Shown: in pieces, positions 28,596 through 38,117 of the stretch | Layout: each line of letters starts with the position of its first letter | Numbering within the stretch: position 1 is the stretch's first letter | NCBI RefSeq assembly: GCF_002277815.1 | Contig: NZ_NKJI01000027.1 | Location: forward strand, 1 to 63,805 | Direction of reading: 5' to 3' | Source: Pseudomonas sp. ERMR1:02 | GTDB lineage: Bacteria; Pseudomonadota; Gammaproteobacteria; Pseudomonadales; Pseudomonadaceae | DNA: 63,805 nt | Made by a program: the position numbers and the translations under genes | Notes under the pieces: model-generated | What the model was told of the DNA's origin: nothing | Databases searched by the model: none | The model's input: the letters and a program-made list of their open reading frames with translations, nothing else

Positions 28596-31500
28596 TCAGG
28601 CCGCAGGCTCCAGTTCGGCGCTGGCCGCGGTAGCGGCGGCGGCAGGTACTACTGCTTGACCGCTCAACGCCACGTCCAACAACTCCCGGTTGGCCACCGC
28701 GTACATGGCGTAGTCCGTGCCGCTGGCGGCACGGATTTCCACCAGCATGGCACGCCAGCGTTCGATCGTGCTTTCGTGCTGCGCCATCCATTGCTCCAGG
28801 CGTGTTTCCACATTCTGGGTGCCACCGCCCTGTTGCAGGACGGAGATGGTGATCGCACGTTGCTGCCAGTCGACGTCATCGCGGAACGCTTCACGGGCCA
28901 GTGCCTGCCAGTTATTTTCAACCGGCAGCGCGCTGATCTGTTGCAGGTACCAGGTGATGTCCAACGCACTGCCCACGGCGAAGTAGGCCTTGGCCACGTC
29001 CGCAGGGTCCTGGCCGGTCACATCGGAGGCTTCGATGATCGGCAGCAAGGTGTACAGGTGCGTGGTGCCAGCCACCATGCGCGCCAGCAACTCAGGCACG
29101 CCAGCCGCAACGTAAGCCTGATAACGGGTCTGCCAGGTTTCGCGGATCTCGCCACTGAGCAGTTCGTCGAGCTTGAGGCCCAACGCCGCCAGATGCGGAC
29201 CGAAGTGCGCGACGTCACGAGCGGCGTTCTGCTCGTTGCGACGGGCACGCAGGAACCAGCGCGTGGCGCGACGGCCCAGACGCATCAGCTCGTCCATCAG
29301 CTCCAGTTGCACGTCGGCGGAAACCTTGTAGTCCAGGTTTTCAATCTGACGGAACCAGTGCGGGAGGTGGAAAATGTCACGCACGATCACGTAGGCACCG
29401 GCCACGTTCGCCGGGCTCATGCCGGTCGACTCTTTGAGTCGTTGAACGAAGGTGATGCCCATGTGGTTCACCAGATCGTTGGCGATCTGGGTGCTGACGA
29501 TTTCGCGCTTCAGACGGTGCCGGCGCATGGCTGCGGAGAACTTGCTCACCAGGGTCGGCGGGAAAGCGGTTTCCATGTCGCGGGTCAGGTAGTCGTCATC
29601 CGGCACCAGGGAGCCCAGCAGCTGCTCCTTGAGGTCGATCTTGCTATAGGAAATCAGCACCGACAGCTCGGCACGCGTCAGGCCATGACCGGCCGCGATG
29701 CGTTCATTGATCTGATCTTCCGCCGGCAGGAACTCGATGGCGCGATCCAACTTGCCTCGAGCTTCCAGATCGTTCATCAGACGCTTGTATTCAGCGATCC
29801 GTGGCAGGGCACGACGAGCCGCCAGCGACAGGGCCTGAGTCTGCTTGTAGTTGTTGCCCAGCACCAGACTACCAACTTCGTCGGTCATGCTCGCCAGCAA
29901 CTGGTTACGTTGCTTGTCGGTCATGTCGCCAGCCTGAACCACTTCGTTCAGCAGGATCTTGATGTTCACTTCGTGGTCGGAGCAGTCCACGCCACCGGCG
30001 TTGTCGATGAAGTCGGTGTTAGAGCCGCCGCCATTGAGGCCGAATTCCACACGACCCAGTTGGGTCATGCCGAGGTTACCGCCCTCGCCCACGACTTTGC
30101 AGCGCAGTTCATTGCCGTTCACGCGCAGTGCATCGTTGGCCTTGTCGCCGACATCGGCGTGGCTTTCGCTGCTGGCTTTGACGTAAGTACCGATACCGCC
30201 GTTCCACAACAGATCCACAGGTGCCTTGAGCAAGGCATTGAGCAATTCGGTCGGGGTCAGCTTGTCGGCCTTAATGTCGAAACGCTCTTGCATCTGCGGG
30301 GAAATCGCGATGCTCTTCGCGCTACGGGAGAAGATCCCGCCGCCTTCGGACATGATGCTGGTGTCGTAATCCGACCATGCCGAACGCGGCAGGTCGAACA
30401 GACGCTGACGCTCGGCGAAGCTGTTGGCCGCTTCCGGGTTCGGATCGATAAAGATGTGCAGGTGGTTGAACGCTGCGACCAGTTGCAGCTTGTCGGACAT
30501 CAGCAAGCCGTTACCGAACACGTCACCGGCCATATCGCCGACGCCCACCACAGTGATGCTGTCTTCCTGGACATTGATGCCGCGCTCGCGGAAGTGGCGC
30601 TGTACGCCAACCCACGCGCCCTTGGCGGTGATGCCCATTTTCTTGTGGTCGTAACCGGCCGAACCACCGGACGCAAACGCGTCACCCAGCCAGAAGCCGT
30701 AGTCGATGGCAATGCCGTTGGCGATGTCGGAGAAGGTCGCAGTGCCCTTGTCCGCTGCTACCACCAGGTACGGGTCATCGTCGTCATGACGCACGACGTT
30801 GGCCGGCGGTACCAGTGCGCCGTCTTTCAGGTTGTCGGTGATGTCCAGCAGACCCGAAATGAAGATGCGGTAGCAGGCGATGCCCTCGGCCGCGATCTCG
30901 TCACGGCTGCCGCCCAAAGGCAGGCGACGCGGCAGGAAGCCGCCCTTCGCGCCCACCGGCACGATCACCGAGTTCTTCACTTGCTGGGCTTTTACCAGGC
31001 CCAGGACTTCGGTACGGAAGTCTTCTTCACGGTCAGACCAGCGCAGACCACCGCGAGCGACGTTGCCGAAGCGCAGGTGCACGCCTTCGACGCGTGGCGA
31101 GTAAACGAAGATTTCGAATTTCGGTACAGGCTTCGGCAGTTCAGGGATCAAGTGCGGGTTGAACTTGAAGCTGAAGTACGACTTGTTATGGCCGTTGGCG
31201 TCAGTCTGGTAGAAGTTGGTCCGCAGGGTCGCCTTGATCAGGTCCAGGTAACGACGCAGGATGCGGTCTTCGTTGAGCACCTGGACGTCGTCCAGAGCGC
31301 TGAGAATCGCTTGTTCCAAACGCTGTTCGAGGTCGTCGCTGCTGAGCTTGCGCGCCAGGTAGAAACGGGTCTTGAACAACCGGGTCAGTTCGCGAGCGAT
31401 GTCGGTGTGGTTGTTCAGGGTGCTGGCGATGTAGCCCAGGTCGAAGCCCAGGCGGATCTGCTTCAGGTAACGGGCGTAGGCACGCAGCAAGGCCACGTCG

Positions 31501-33494
31501 CGCCATGGCAGGCCGGCGGTCAGTACCAGGCGGTTGAACGCATCGTTCTCGGCATCGCCGCGCACGATATGGACAAACGCGTCCTGCAGGGTGTCGTTGA
31601 GTTGCTGGATGTCCAGATCCAGGCCCTCAGCGGCAGTGAACGCGAAATCGTGAATCCAGAACTCGCGGCCGCTGTTGTGACGCAGACGATACGGGAACTC
31701 ACCCAGCACGCGCAGGCCGAGGTTTTCCAGGATCGGCAGGACGTCGGACAGGGCCAATGGGGTATCGGCGTGGTACAGCTTGCAATGCAGCTCGCGCTGA
31801 CCGGAGACCTGGCCTAGTGGCTGATAGAAGCTCATCACCAGCGGATTTTTGTCGTTGAGGTTCAGCAGGTGCTGCATGTCGACCACGGCCGAATGCGCTG
31901 CGAAACGCTCGCGGTAACCGGCCGGGAAGCCTTTCGGGAAGTCGGCCAGCACGTTGGTGCCCTGGGCTTCGCCGAAGCTTTCGACGGTCAGTGCGGAGTA
32001 GTCGTCCTGCCAGCTGCGGCAGGCCTGGATTACTTCGTTTTCCAGCTGTTGCGGGTCGATGTCGAGGCGGTTTTTCGGGTCGACGCGCAGGATCAGTTGC
32101 ACGCGGGCCAGCACGGACTCGGAGAAGAACGTCCAGAACTCGCAATCCGAGGCTTTCAGGCGATCCATCAGTACTTGCTGGATCTTCTGGCGCACTTCGG
32201 TGGAGTAGATATCACGCGGCACATAAGCCAGGCAGTAGCAGAAACGGCCGTACGGATCTTTGCGCAGGAAGACGCGAATCTTGTTGCGTTCCTGGATTTG
32301 CACGATTGACATCACGGTGCTGAACAGCTCGTCCACCGGAGTCTGGAACAGATCGTCGCGCGGCAGCACTTCGAGCACTTGCGCCAGTTCCTTGCCCAGG
32401 TGAGCCTTGGACTGGAAGCCGGAGCGGTGTTCGATTTCCGCAACCTTGCGGCGGATGTACGGAATGGCGCGCACGCTCTCGCCGTACACCGACGAGGTGT
32501 ACAGGCCCATGAAACGGCATTCCTTGATGACCTTGCCATCAGCGTCGATTTCACGGATCGATACGTAGTCCGGGTAAGCCGGACGGTGTACACGACTCGG
32601 ATGCGCGGCTTTGGCGAACGTCAGCAGTTTCGGCTCGCGCAGGTAATTCACGGCGTAGTCTTCGATGCGCAGGTCATCGTAGGTCATGCCGGTACGCAGC
32701 GATTTGGTCAGGCCCAGGAACGAGTTCTGGTCGTAGACGATGTGACCGCCATCGGCCTCATCGCTGACCACGAACTCTTCGTAGCCAAGGAAGGTGAAGT
32801 GGTTGCCCACCAGCCATTCCAGGAAACTCTTGATTTCGCTCTTTTCGTCGGCATCGACAGCGAACCGGCTGTTGTCCAGGTTGGTCAGGATTTCCTGGAC
32901 CTTGGCTTTCATCGGCTCGAAATCAGTTACCGCGACGCGCACTTCACCGAGCACCTGCTCCAGCTCTTTGGTCAGCACGTTCAGTTCGGCTGGGTTGGCG
33001 CAACGGTCGATTTCCAGGTACATCAACGACTCTTGCAGCACGTCGTCGCCCTGGGTGCCTTTGGGCAGGATTTCCAGCAACTCACCCTTGCTCCCGCGAC
33101 GTACGCTCAGCACGGTGGTTTGCAGGGTATGAATGCTGAAGCCGCGACGGTTCAGCTCGGTACGCACCGAGTCCACCAGGAACGGCAGGTCGTGGTGCAG
33201 CACTTCGACCGCGGTGTGGGTCGACTGCCAGCCGTGACGTTCGTAATCGGGGTTGTAGACGCGCACTTGCGGTTGCGCATGATCGAAGCGCTCAAGCAGG
33301 CGCCACGCAGAAAGGGTACAGCCAGCGAGATCGGACAACCGACGTTGGGTCAGTTCGTCCAGGGAAATGATGCCAAAGAATTGTTCAGCGAACAGCGCCA
33401 CTTGTGGCAGTGCCTGTTCACTGATGTGCTGCGCCAGTGCCGCTTGCAGTTGGTGCTGGAAGTCGGCTTTGCTGGCTGCGGTGAAGAACGCCAT
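28596..33494 (-). CDS. gdhB: NAD-specific glutamate dehydrogenase, large (180 kDa) class
   Basis: Catabolic oxidative deamination of glutamate to 2-oxoglutarate with NAD+. 1632 aa, matching the giant GdhB class of Pseudomonas. A long N-terminal regulatory part (ACT-like segments, FLVDSVRTELNRRGFSIHTL) precedes the catalytic core: the substrate-binding lysine region GGLRWSDREEDFRTEVLGLV and KNSVIVPVGAKGGF, then the NAD-binding motif VVGVGDMAGDVFGNG. The C-terminal helical region follows. I chose ATG 33494 (MAFFTAASKADFQHQL) because GGAG lies eight bases upstream; the open frame begins 16 codons earlier without support. Monocistronic, intact, strong terminator. Confidence 0.95.
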   Translation of the reverse strand: MAFFTAASKADFQHQLQAALAQHISEQALPQVALFAEQFFGIISLDELTQRRLSDLAGCTLSAWRLLERFDHAQPQVRVYNPDYERHGWQSTHTAVEVLHHDLPFLVDSVRTELNRRGFSIHTLQTTVLSVRRGSKGELLEILPKGTQGDDVLQESLMYLEIDRCANPAELNVLTKELEQVLGEVRVAVTDFEPMKAKVQEILTNLDNSRFAVDADEKSEIKSFLEWLVGNHFTFLGYEEFVVSDEADGGHIVYDQNSFLGLTKSLRTGMTYDDLRIEDYAVNYLREPKLLTFAKAAHPSRVHRPAYPDYVSIREIDADGKVIKECRFMGLYTSSVYGESVRAIPYIRRKVAEIEHRSGFQSKAHLGKELAQVLEVLPRDDLFQTPVDELFSTVMSIVQIQERNKIRVFLRKDPYGRFCYCLAYVPRDIYSTEVRQKIQQVLMDRLKASDCEFWTFFSESVLARVQLILRVDPKNRLDIDPQQLENEVIQACRSWQDDYSALTVESFGEAQGTNVLADFPKGFPAGYRERFAAHSAVVDMQHLLNLNDKNPLVMSFYQPLGQVSGQRELHCKLYHADTPLALSDVLPILENLGLRVLGEFPYRLRHNSGREFWIHDFAFTAAEGLDLDIQQLNDTLQDAFVHIVRGDAENDAFNRLVLTAGLPWRDVALLRAYARYLKQIRLGFDLGYIASTLNNHTDIARELTRLFKTRFYLARKLSSDDLEQRLEQAILSALDDVQVLNEDRILRRYLDLIKATLRTNFYQTDANGHNKSYFSFKFNPHLIPELPKPVPKFEIFVYSPRVEGVHLRFGNVARGGLRWSDREEDFRTEVLGLVKAQQVKNSVIVPVGAKGGFLPRRLPLGGSRDEIAAEGIACYRIFISGLLDITDNLKDGALVPPANVVRHDDDDPYLVVAADKGTATFSDIANGIAIDYGFWLGDAFASGGSAGYDHKKMGITAKGAWVGVQRHFRERGINVQEDSITVVGVGDMAGDVFGNGLLMSDKLQLVAAFNHLHIFIDPNPEAANSFAERQRLFDLPRSAWSDYDTSIMSEGGGIFSRSAKSIAISPQMQERFDIKADKLTPTELLNALLKAPVDLLWNGGIGTYVKASSESHADVGDKANDALRVNGNELRCKVVGEGGNLGMTQLGRVEFGLNGGGSNTDFIDNAGGVDCSDHEVNIKILLNEVVQAGDMTDKQRNQLLASMTDEVGSLVLGNNYKQTQALSLAARRALPRIAEYKRLMNDLEARGKLDRAIEFLPAEDQINERIAAGHGLTRAELSVLISYSKIDLKEQLLGSLVPDDDYLTRDMETAFPPTLVSKFSAAMRRHRLKREIVSTQIANDLVNHMGITFVQRLKESTGMSPANVAGAYVIVRDIFHLPHWFRQIENLDYKVSADVQLELMDELMRLGRRATRWFLRARRNEQNAARDVAHFGPHLAALGLKLDELLSGEIRETWQTRYQAYVAAGVPELLARMVAGTTHLYTLLPIIEASDVTGQDPADVAKAYFAVGSALDITWYLQQISALPVENNWQALAREAFRDDVDWQQRAITISVLQQGGGTQNVETRLEQWMAQHESTIERWRAMLVEIRAASGTDYAMYAVANRELLDVALSGQAVVPAAAATAASAELEPAA

Positions 33495-33999
33495 CTGTGG
33501 TACTCCGCTTGGGCTTGTTATTGATGGAAGCGTCGCGTGCAAAACCCCTGATCGGGGCTACCCGTCACCCTGCTCCTGATTCTCGGGCAGAGGAAACAGG
33601 ATGACAGGTGGGTGAAGCTGGTCGAGACACTCAGGTCACATTCACCTTCCATGAATGGGCATCTGCAAAAGCGACTGGGCTGCGGGCAACGCAATGCCTT
33701 TACAGGTGCTCATCCGTTGCGCAGCTTAACGAGTGCGGCAAGGCCCGTGCTTGCGAAGCTGCGACATATTCGGTCAACGGTATGCAGCTTGGTGGCGGTG
33801 CATCGAAGAACACTAGCAGTCGTACGGAAAAATGTCGGGTTTCTGTCCGGTTTTGCGGTACATCCGTACCAGAAATGACCAACAACACTTTGGCCAGTCA
33901 CAACACATCCTTCGACACTCGGGCGAGCAGAAATTCACTGAGGCTGGCAGAATCGCCTTTTGTACGCCTTCATTACGCCCACCGAGCCAGGAATTCCCC
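33495..33999. other. 505-base intergenic region
   Basis: Divergent space between gdhB (minus) and the small acidic protein (plus). It must contain both promoters. Several short open frames exist but none has a ribosome site or protein-like composition, and no REP element is present. I see no recognisable gene or operator. Confidence 0.5.
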
Positions 34000-34353
34000 A
34001 TGCAAATGACCACCGCCCTCTTGATCGTCAACCCGTGCGATGACGAAGAAGACAACATGGCCATGCTCTGCTGCCACAGCGACAAGGGCGAAATGTTCCT
34101 GATGACCCGTTATCCGGACGAAGACGAGCTGGAAATCACCCTCGACGGCGAACCCTCGACGCTGGATGGCGTGAAAGTCACCCTTAGCCCTACGCGACTG
34201 CTGATCGAAATCGCTGCGGCGGATGCTGATGTGCTTAATGGTGATGATGTGCTGGAAATCACTCACGACACCGATTCGAGTGATCTGGCTGAGGTTGAAG
34301 AGACCTTGCAGAACATTCTCAAGGGGACTGGGACTTACATCAGCCAGCTTTGA
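34000..34353 (+). CDS. small acidic conserved hypothetical protein
   Basis: A 117-aa soluble acidic protein (ALLIVNPCDDEEDNMAMLCC near the start; EMFLMTRYPDEDELEITLDG; C-terminal HDTDSSDLAEVEETLQNIL). No known domain recognised. The start ATG 34000 follows AGGA by nine bases. The frame is open upstream without protein character. Intact, followed by a REP pair. Confidence 0.78.
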   Translation: MQMTTALLIVNPCDDEEDNMAMLCCHSDKGEMFLMTRYPDEDELEITLDGEPSTLDGVKVTLSPTRLLIEIAAADADVLNGDDVLEITHDTDSSDLAEVEETLQNILKGTGTYISQL

Positions 34354-34367
34354 TGGTGCCTGAGCGT

Positions 34368-34469
34368 GCCTCTTCGCGGGCAAGCCTCGCTCCTACAGGG
34401 ATTGAATCGGACGCGATATCTGCGGACGACATCGACACCTGTAGGAGCGAGGCTTGCCCGCGAAGAGGC
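34368..34469. repeat. REP inverted pair, family A
   Basis: GCCTCTTCGCGGGCAAGCCT at 34368 opposes an exact 32-base complement ending at 34469. It separates the acidic protein gene from the MoxR operon. The 175 bases to 34644 hold the operon's promoter region. Confidence 0.9.
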
Positions 34470-34644
34470 CCGAATGAACGACGTCTCCCTCTCGCCCGTA
34501 CAAACATCCAACAGTTTGCCAATCATTTCCCGCCCTTTGCACAAAATGCCGTTAGTCGCCGCCCCCCGCGATGGATTAAAGTAACGCCCCCAGCCCTGGC
34601 GTTATACGAACGTCTTCGGTCACCCTTTCCAGGAACAGTCATCG

Positions 34645-35604
34645 ATGGAACATCGTGAAGCGCTGCTCGCGCTGCGAACCTTTCTTTCAACGCAGATTCT
34701 CGGCCAGGAAAAACTCATCGAGCGCTTGCTCATCGCCCTGCTTGCCGACGGCCATATGCTGGTCGAGGGCGCCCCTGGCCTGGCCAAGACCAAGGCCATC
34801 AAAGAACTTGCCGAAGGCATCGAAGCCCAGTTCCACCGCATTCAGTTCACCCCCGACCTGTTGCCTGCCGACATCACTGGCACGGAAATCTATCGCCCGG
34901 AAACAGGCAGTTTCGTGTTCCAGCAAGGTCCGATCTTCCATAACCTGGTGCTGGCGGACGAAATCAACCGTGCCCCGGCCAAGGTTCAGTCGGCATTGCT
35001 CGAAGCCATGGGCGAGCGCCAGGTGAGTGTCGGACGCAGCACCTATGAACTGTCGCCACTGTTTCTGGTGATGGCCACGCAAAACCCTATCGAGCAGGAA
35101 GGCACGTATCCGCTGCCCGAAGCCCAGCTCGACCGTTTCCTGTTGCACGTGAAGATCGGCTTCCCGGATGCCGCCGTCGAACGCCGCATCCTGCAGCAAG
35201 CCCGGGGCGAAGCCCTGCACGGCGAGGCCAAACCCGAACGCCGGGTCAGCCAGCAGGCCATTTTTGCCGCGCGCAAGGAAATTCTCGGCTTATACATGGC
35301 CGATGCAGTGGAGGAATACCTGGTGCAGTTGGTCATGGCCACGCGCACCCCGGCCAAGTTCGACCCGGAAATGGCCGAGTGGATCGCTTACGGCGCCAGC
35401 CCTCGCGGCTCCATCGCCCTGGACCGTTGCTCCCGGGCCCACGCCTGGCTGGCCGGACGCGACTTCGTCAGCCCGGAAGACATTCAGGCGGTGCTGTTCG
35501 ATGTGTTACGCCACCGCATCATTCTTTCCTTTGAAGCCGAAGCCGCTGGCATCGATCAGGACCGGGTTGTCCAGCGGATCCTCGACGTCGTAGCCGTCGC
35601 TTGA
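34645..35604 (+). CDS. MoxR-type AAA+ ATPase
   Basis: A 319-aa AAA+ chaperone-like ATPase, the regulatory motor of MoxR/VWA systems that remodel or metallate partner complexes. Walker A is EGAPGLAKTK (residues 41-50) and Walker B is LVLADEINRA (101-110). The arginine-containing sensor region and the AAA lid follow (GASPRGSIALDRCSRAHAWL). The ATG follows AGGAA by nine bases. First gene of six plus-strand genes linked by overlaps or very short gaps (to 41490), an arrangement seen in Bat aerotolerance operons. Confidence 0.92.
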   Translation: MEHREALLALRTFLSTQILGQEKLIERLLIALLADGHMLVEGAPGLAKTKAIKELAEGIEAQFHRIQFTPDLLPADITGTEIYRPETGSFVFQQGPIFHNLVLADEINRAPAKVQSALLEAMGERQVSVGRSTYELSPLFLVMATQNPIEQEGTYPLPEAQLDRFLLHVKIGFPDAAVERRILQQARGEALHGEAKPERRVSQQAIFAARKEILGLYMADAVEEYLVQLVMATRTPAKFDPEMAEWIAYGASPRGSIALDRCSRAHAWLAGRDFVSPEDIQAVLFDVLRHRIILSFEAEAAGIDQDRVVQRILDVVAVA

Positions 35605-35609
35605 CCCCG

Positions 35610-36554
35610 ATGAACGCCCTCCTGCCGCCCCAACCAGGTGTCCGCATCACGCTCGCCGAGATGATCGAGATGCGTCATCGCGTGCGCGAAGTGCAACTGT
35701 TCTCCACGCCGAGCCAGCGCAGCCCGCTGATCGGTCTGCACCACTCCAAGCTGCGCGGACGTGGCGTGGACTTCGATCAGGTGCGGGTCTATCAGGCAGG
35801 CGACGACGTGCGGACCATCGACTGGCGCGTCACCGCGCGGACCCAGGAGCCGCACACCAAGCTATTCCACGAGGAACGCGAACGACCGATTTTCATCATG
35901 GTCGAGCAGAGTCGCCGGTTGTTTTTCGGCTCGGGCCTGATGTTCAAGTCGGTGCTTGCCGCCCAAGCCGCGAGTCTGATCGGCTGGGCTGCGCTCGGGC
36001 ATAACGATCGGGTTGGCGGGCTGGTGTTCGGCGACAACGAGCACTACGAAATCAAACCCCGGCGCAGCAAACAGAGCCTGCTGCAACTGCTCAACCGGCT
36101 GGTGCGGGTCAATCAGTCGTTGAACACCGAAAGCGAGCCGGACCGCGATGCATTCGGTATTGCCCTGCGCCGCGCCCGGGAAGTATCGCGCCCCGGCAGC
36201 CTGGTGATTGTGATTTGCGATGAGCGCGCCTTGTCCGAGAGCGCCGAGCAGCAACTGAGCCTGTTGTCGCGACATTGCGACCTGTTGCTGCTGCCGGTGT
36301 CAGACCCGCTGGATCACGCCCTGCCCGCCGCCGGTTTGCTGCGTTTCGCTGAGCGCGGTGCGCAACTGGAACTCGACACGCTTAATTACGATCTGCGCCA
36401 GACCTACCGCGCGCAGGCCGAAGTGCGCATCGCCCGCTGGGAACTGCTCGCGCAAAAGCTGCGGGTGTTGCTGATGCCGTTGAGCACCCAGAGCGAAATG
36501 GTCGAGCAACTGCGCGAGTACCTGAACCCTCAAAAGCCGGGGAAAGGTCGATGA
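35610..36554 (+). CDS. DUF58 protein of the MoxR/Bat operon
   Basis: A 314-aa cytoplasmic protein with the DUF58 signature (VYQAGDDVRTIDWRVTARTQ) followed by a VWA-like fold lacking a normal metal-ion site (IFIMVEQSRRLFFGSG). ATG 35610 lies five bases after the moxR stop. A TTG nine bases earlier overlaps that stop and is an alternative. The C-terminus overlaps the next gene by four bases. DUF58 proteins are constant partners of MoxR ATPases, presumably as adaptor or substrate. Confidence 0.9.
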   Translation: MNALLPPQPGVRITLAEMIEMRHRVREVQLFSTPSQRSPLIGLHHSKLRGRGVDFDQVRVYQAGDDVRTIDWRVTARTQEPHTKLFHEERERPIFIMVEQSRRLFFGSGLMFKSVLAAQAASLIGWAALGHNDRVGGLVFGDNEHYEIKPRRSKQSLLQLLNRLVRVNQSLNTESEPDRDAFGIALRRAREVSRPGSLVIVICDERALSESAEQQLSLLSRHCDLLLLPVSDPLDHALPAAGLLRFAERGAQLELDTLNYDLRQTYRAQAEVRIARWELLAQKLRVLLMPLSTQSEMVEQLREYLNPQKPGKGR

Positions 36555-37045
36555 ACAGTCTCGAACAACTGCAACCGCTGATTTCCCCGCCTCCGATCGA
36601 ATCCTGGCCGCCGGCGCCGGGCTGGTGGTTGTTGCTGTTGCTGCTGCCCGTGATCGGCTTCGGTCTTTGGAGACTTCGTCGATTCATTCCGCAAAAGCGC
36701 CCGATCGTGCGCGCCGAACAACCGTTGGACCCGGTGCGCGTCGCTGCACTGGCAGAACTGGCACTGATGCCCAAGCCCTACGACGGCGCCCCCGCCGGCG
36801 CATGGCTGCAGCAACTCAATGGCCTGCTCAAGCGTCTGTGCCGCAACCATTATCCCTATAGCCAGAGCCATACCCTCAACGGGCGCAAGTGGCTGGCCTT
36901 CCTCGACAACCGCTGCCCGGCTGCCGGGCTGACCCGCTGGATGGTACTGGTCGAAGGCGCCTACAAACCCGAATGCAAGCTCGACGACAAGGCCATCGCC
37001 GGCTTGACCCAGGCTGTCGAAACCTGGATTCGCAAACATGTTTGA
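36551..37045 (+). CDS. DUF4381 membrane protein
   Basis: A 164-aa protein with one transmembrane helix at about residues 24-41 (GWWLLLLLLPVIGFGLW) followed by a basic stretch and a cytoplasmic helical domain (AWLQQLNGLLKRLCRNHYPY, LDNRCPAAGLTRWMVLVEGA). This is the DUF4381 family that lies between DUF58 and the first VWA gene in MoxR/Bat operons. Starts by ATGA overlap with the DUF58 gene and ends inside the start of the next gene (37038). Confidence 0.88.
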   Translation: MNSLEQLQPLISPPPIESWPPAPGWWLLLLLLPVIGFGLWRLRRFIPQKRPIVRAEQPLDPVRVAALAELALMPKPYDGAPAGAWLQQLNGLLKRLCRNHYPYSQSHTLNGRKWLAFLDNRCPAAGLTRWMVLVEGAYKPECKLDDKAIAGLTQAVETWIRKHV

Positions 37046-38117
37046 GTTCGCCTGGCCGTGGATCTTCGCCCTGCTACCGTTGCCGTGGCTGATGCGTATC
37101 GTGCTGCCGGTAGCCGACAGCGGCGAGCCGGCGCTCAAAGTCAGCTTCCTCAGTGACCTCGAAGGCCTGGTCCGACGCCGCGCCCGAGCGAACCTGCCGG
37201 CATGGCGACAACAGGCGCCATTCCTGCTGCTGTGGTTGCTGCTGCTGACCGCCGCAGCGCGCCCGCAATGGCTCGGCGAACCGCTGCCGATTGCGGCCAG
37301 TGGCCGTGACCTGCTGGTGGCGGTGGACGTGTCCGGCTCCATGGATTTCCCCGACATGCAGTGGCAGGACGAAGACGTCAGCCGCCTTGCGTTAGTCCAG
37401 CATTTGCTCGGTGACTTCCTCGAAAGCCGCGATGGCGATCGGGTTGGCTTGATCCTGTTCGGCAGCCAGGCCTACCTGCAAGCGCCGCTTACCTTCGACC
37501 GGCATACCGTACGCGTCTGGCTCGACGAAGCGCGTATCGGCATCGCCGGCAAGAACACCGCCATCGGCGACGCCATTGGTCTGGCCCTCAAACGCCTGCG
37601 GCAACGCCCGGCACAAAGTCGCGTGCTGATTCTGGTGACCGATGGTGCCAACAACAGCGGTCAAATCGACCCGCTCACTGCGGCGCGCCTGGCGGCCAGG
37701 GAAGGCGTGAAAATCTACCCGATCGGCATCGGCGCCGATCCGGAGGAAAGTGGTACCCAGGGTTTCCTCGGTATCAATCCGAGCCTGGATCTTGATGAGC
37801 CTTCCCTGAAAGCGATCGCGCAGGCGACCGGCGGCCGTTACTTTCGGGCGCGAGATGGCAAGGAACTGCAAGCGATCAAGGACACCCTCGACCAACTGGA
37901 ACCCGTGACCCAGCAACCGACCCAGGCCCGTCCGGCCCAGACGTTGTATCACTGGCCGCTAGCGATGGCGCTGTTATTGAGCATGCTGATGGTGGCCCGC
38001 GAGCTCTGGCCGGACAATCCGCTGCAGCGTCTGTTTAGCAAGAAACTGTTTTTGCCAACGCAAATGCCTGACTGGCGCCAGCGTCTCAAGCGTCTGCGCC
38101 TTCGGAGACGCCGATGA
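37038..38117 (+). CDS. batA: VWA-domain membrane protein, BatA-like
   Basis: A 359-aa inner-membrane protein with two N-terminal helices (about 8-24 and 60-75), a von Willebrand A domain, and a C-terminal helix (WPLAMALLLSMLMVARELW). The metal-ion-dependent adhesion site is intact: Asp97-x-Ser99-x-Ser101 (VAVDVSGSMDF), with the later threonine and VTDGANNSG aspartate motifs. The VWA domain faces the periplasm by analogy to BatA. Overlaps both neighbours. Symbol by operon position and homology class. Confidence 0.88.
   Translation: MFEFAWPWIFALLPLPWLMRIVLPVADSGEPALKVSFLSDLEGLVRRRARANLPAWRQQAPFLLLWLLLLTAAARPQWLGEPLPIAASGRDLLVAVDVSGSMDFPDMQWQDEDVSRLALVQHLLGDFLESRDGDRVGLILFGSQAYLQAPLTFDRHTVRVWLDEARIGIAGKNTAIGDAIGLALKRLRQRPAQSRVLILVTDGANNSGQIDPLTAARLAAREGVKIYPIGIGADPEESGTQGFLGINPSLDLDEPSLKAIAQATGGRYFRARDGKELQAIKDTLDQLEPVTQQPTQARPAQTLYHWPLAMALLLSMLMVARELWPDNPLQRLFSKKLFLPTQMPDWRQRLKRLRLRRRR

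Noticed and set aside
28656..31817. A 1053-codon open frame antisense to gdhB
   Set aside because: GC-rich codon bias of gdhB leaves the opposite strand open. The translation is low-complexity, rich in Gln, His, Val and Arg, with no ribosome site or family motif. The same applies to long antisense frames opposite muxB/muxC, cysI, the cytochrome, the RND exporter and sbcC.
33608..34009. Plus- and minus-strand short frames between gdhB and the acidic protein gene
   Set aside because: No ribosome site, no conserved motif, and multiple overlapping frames of similar length, as expected by chance.
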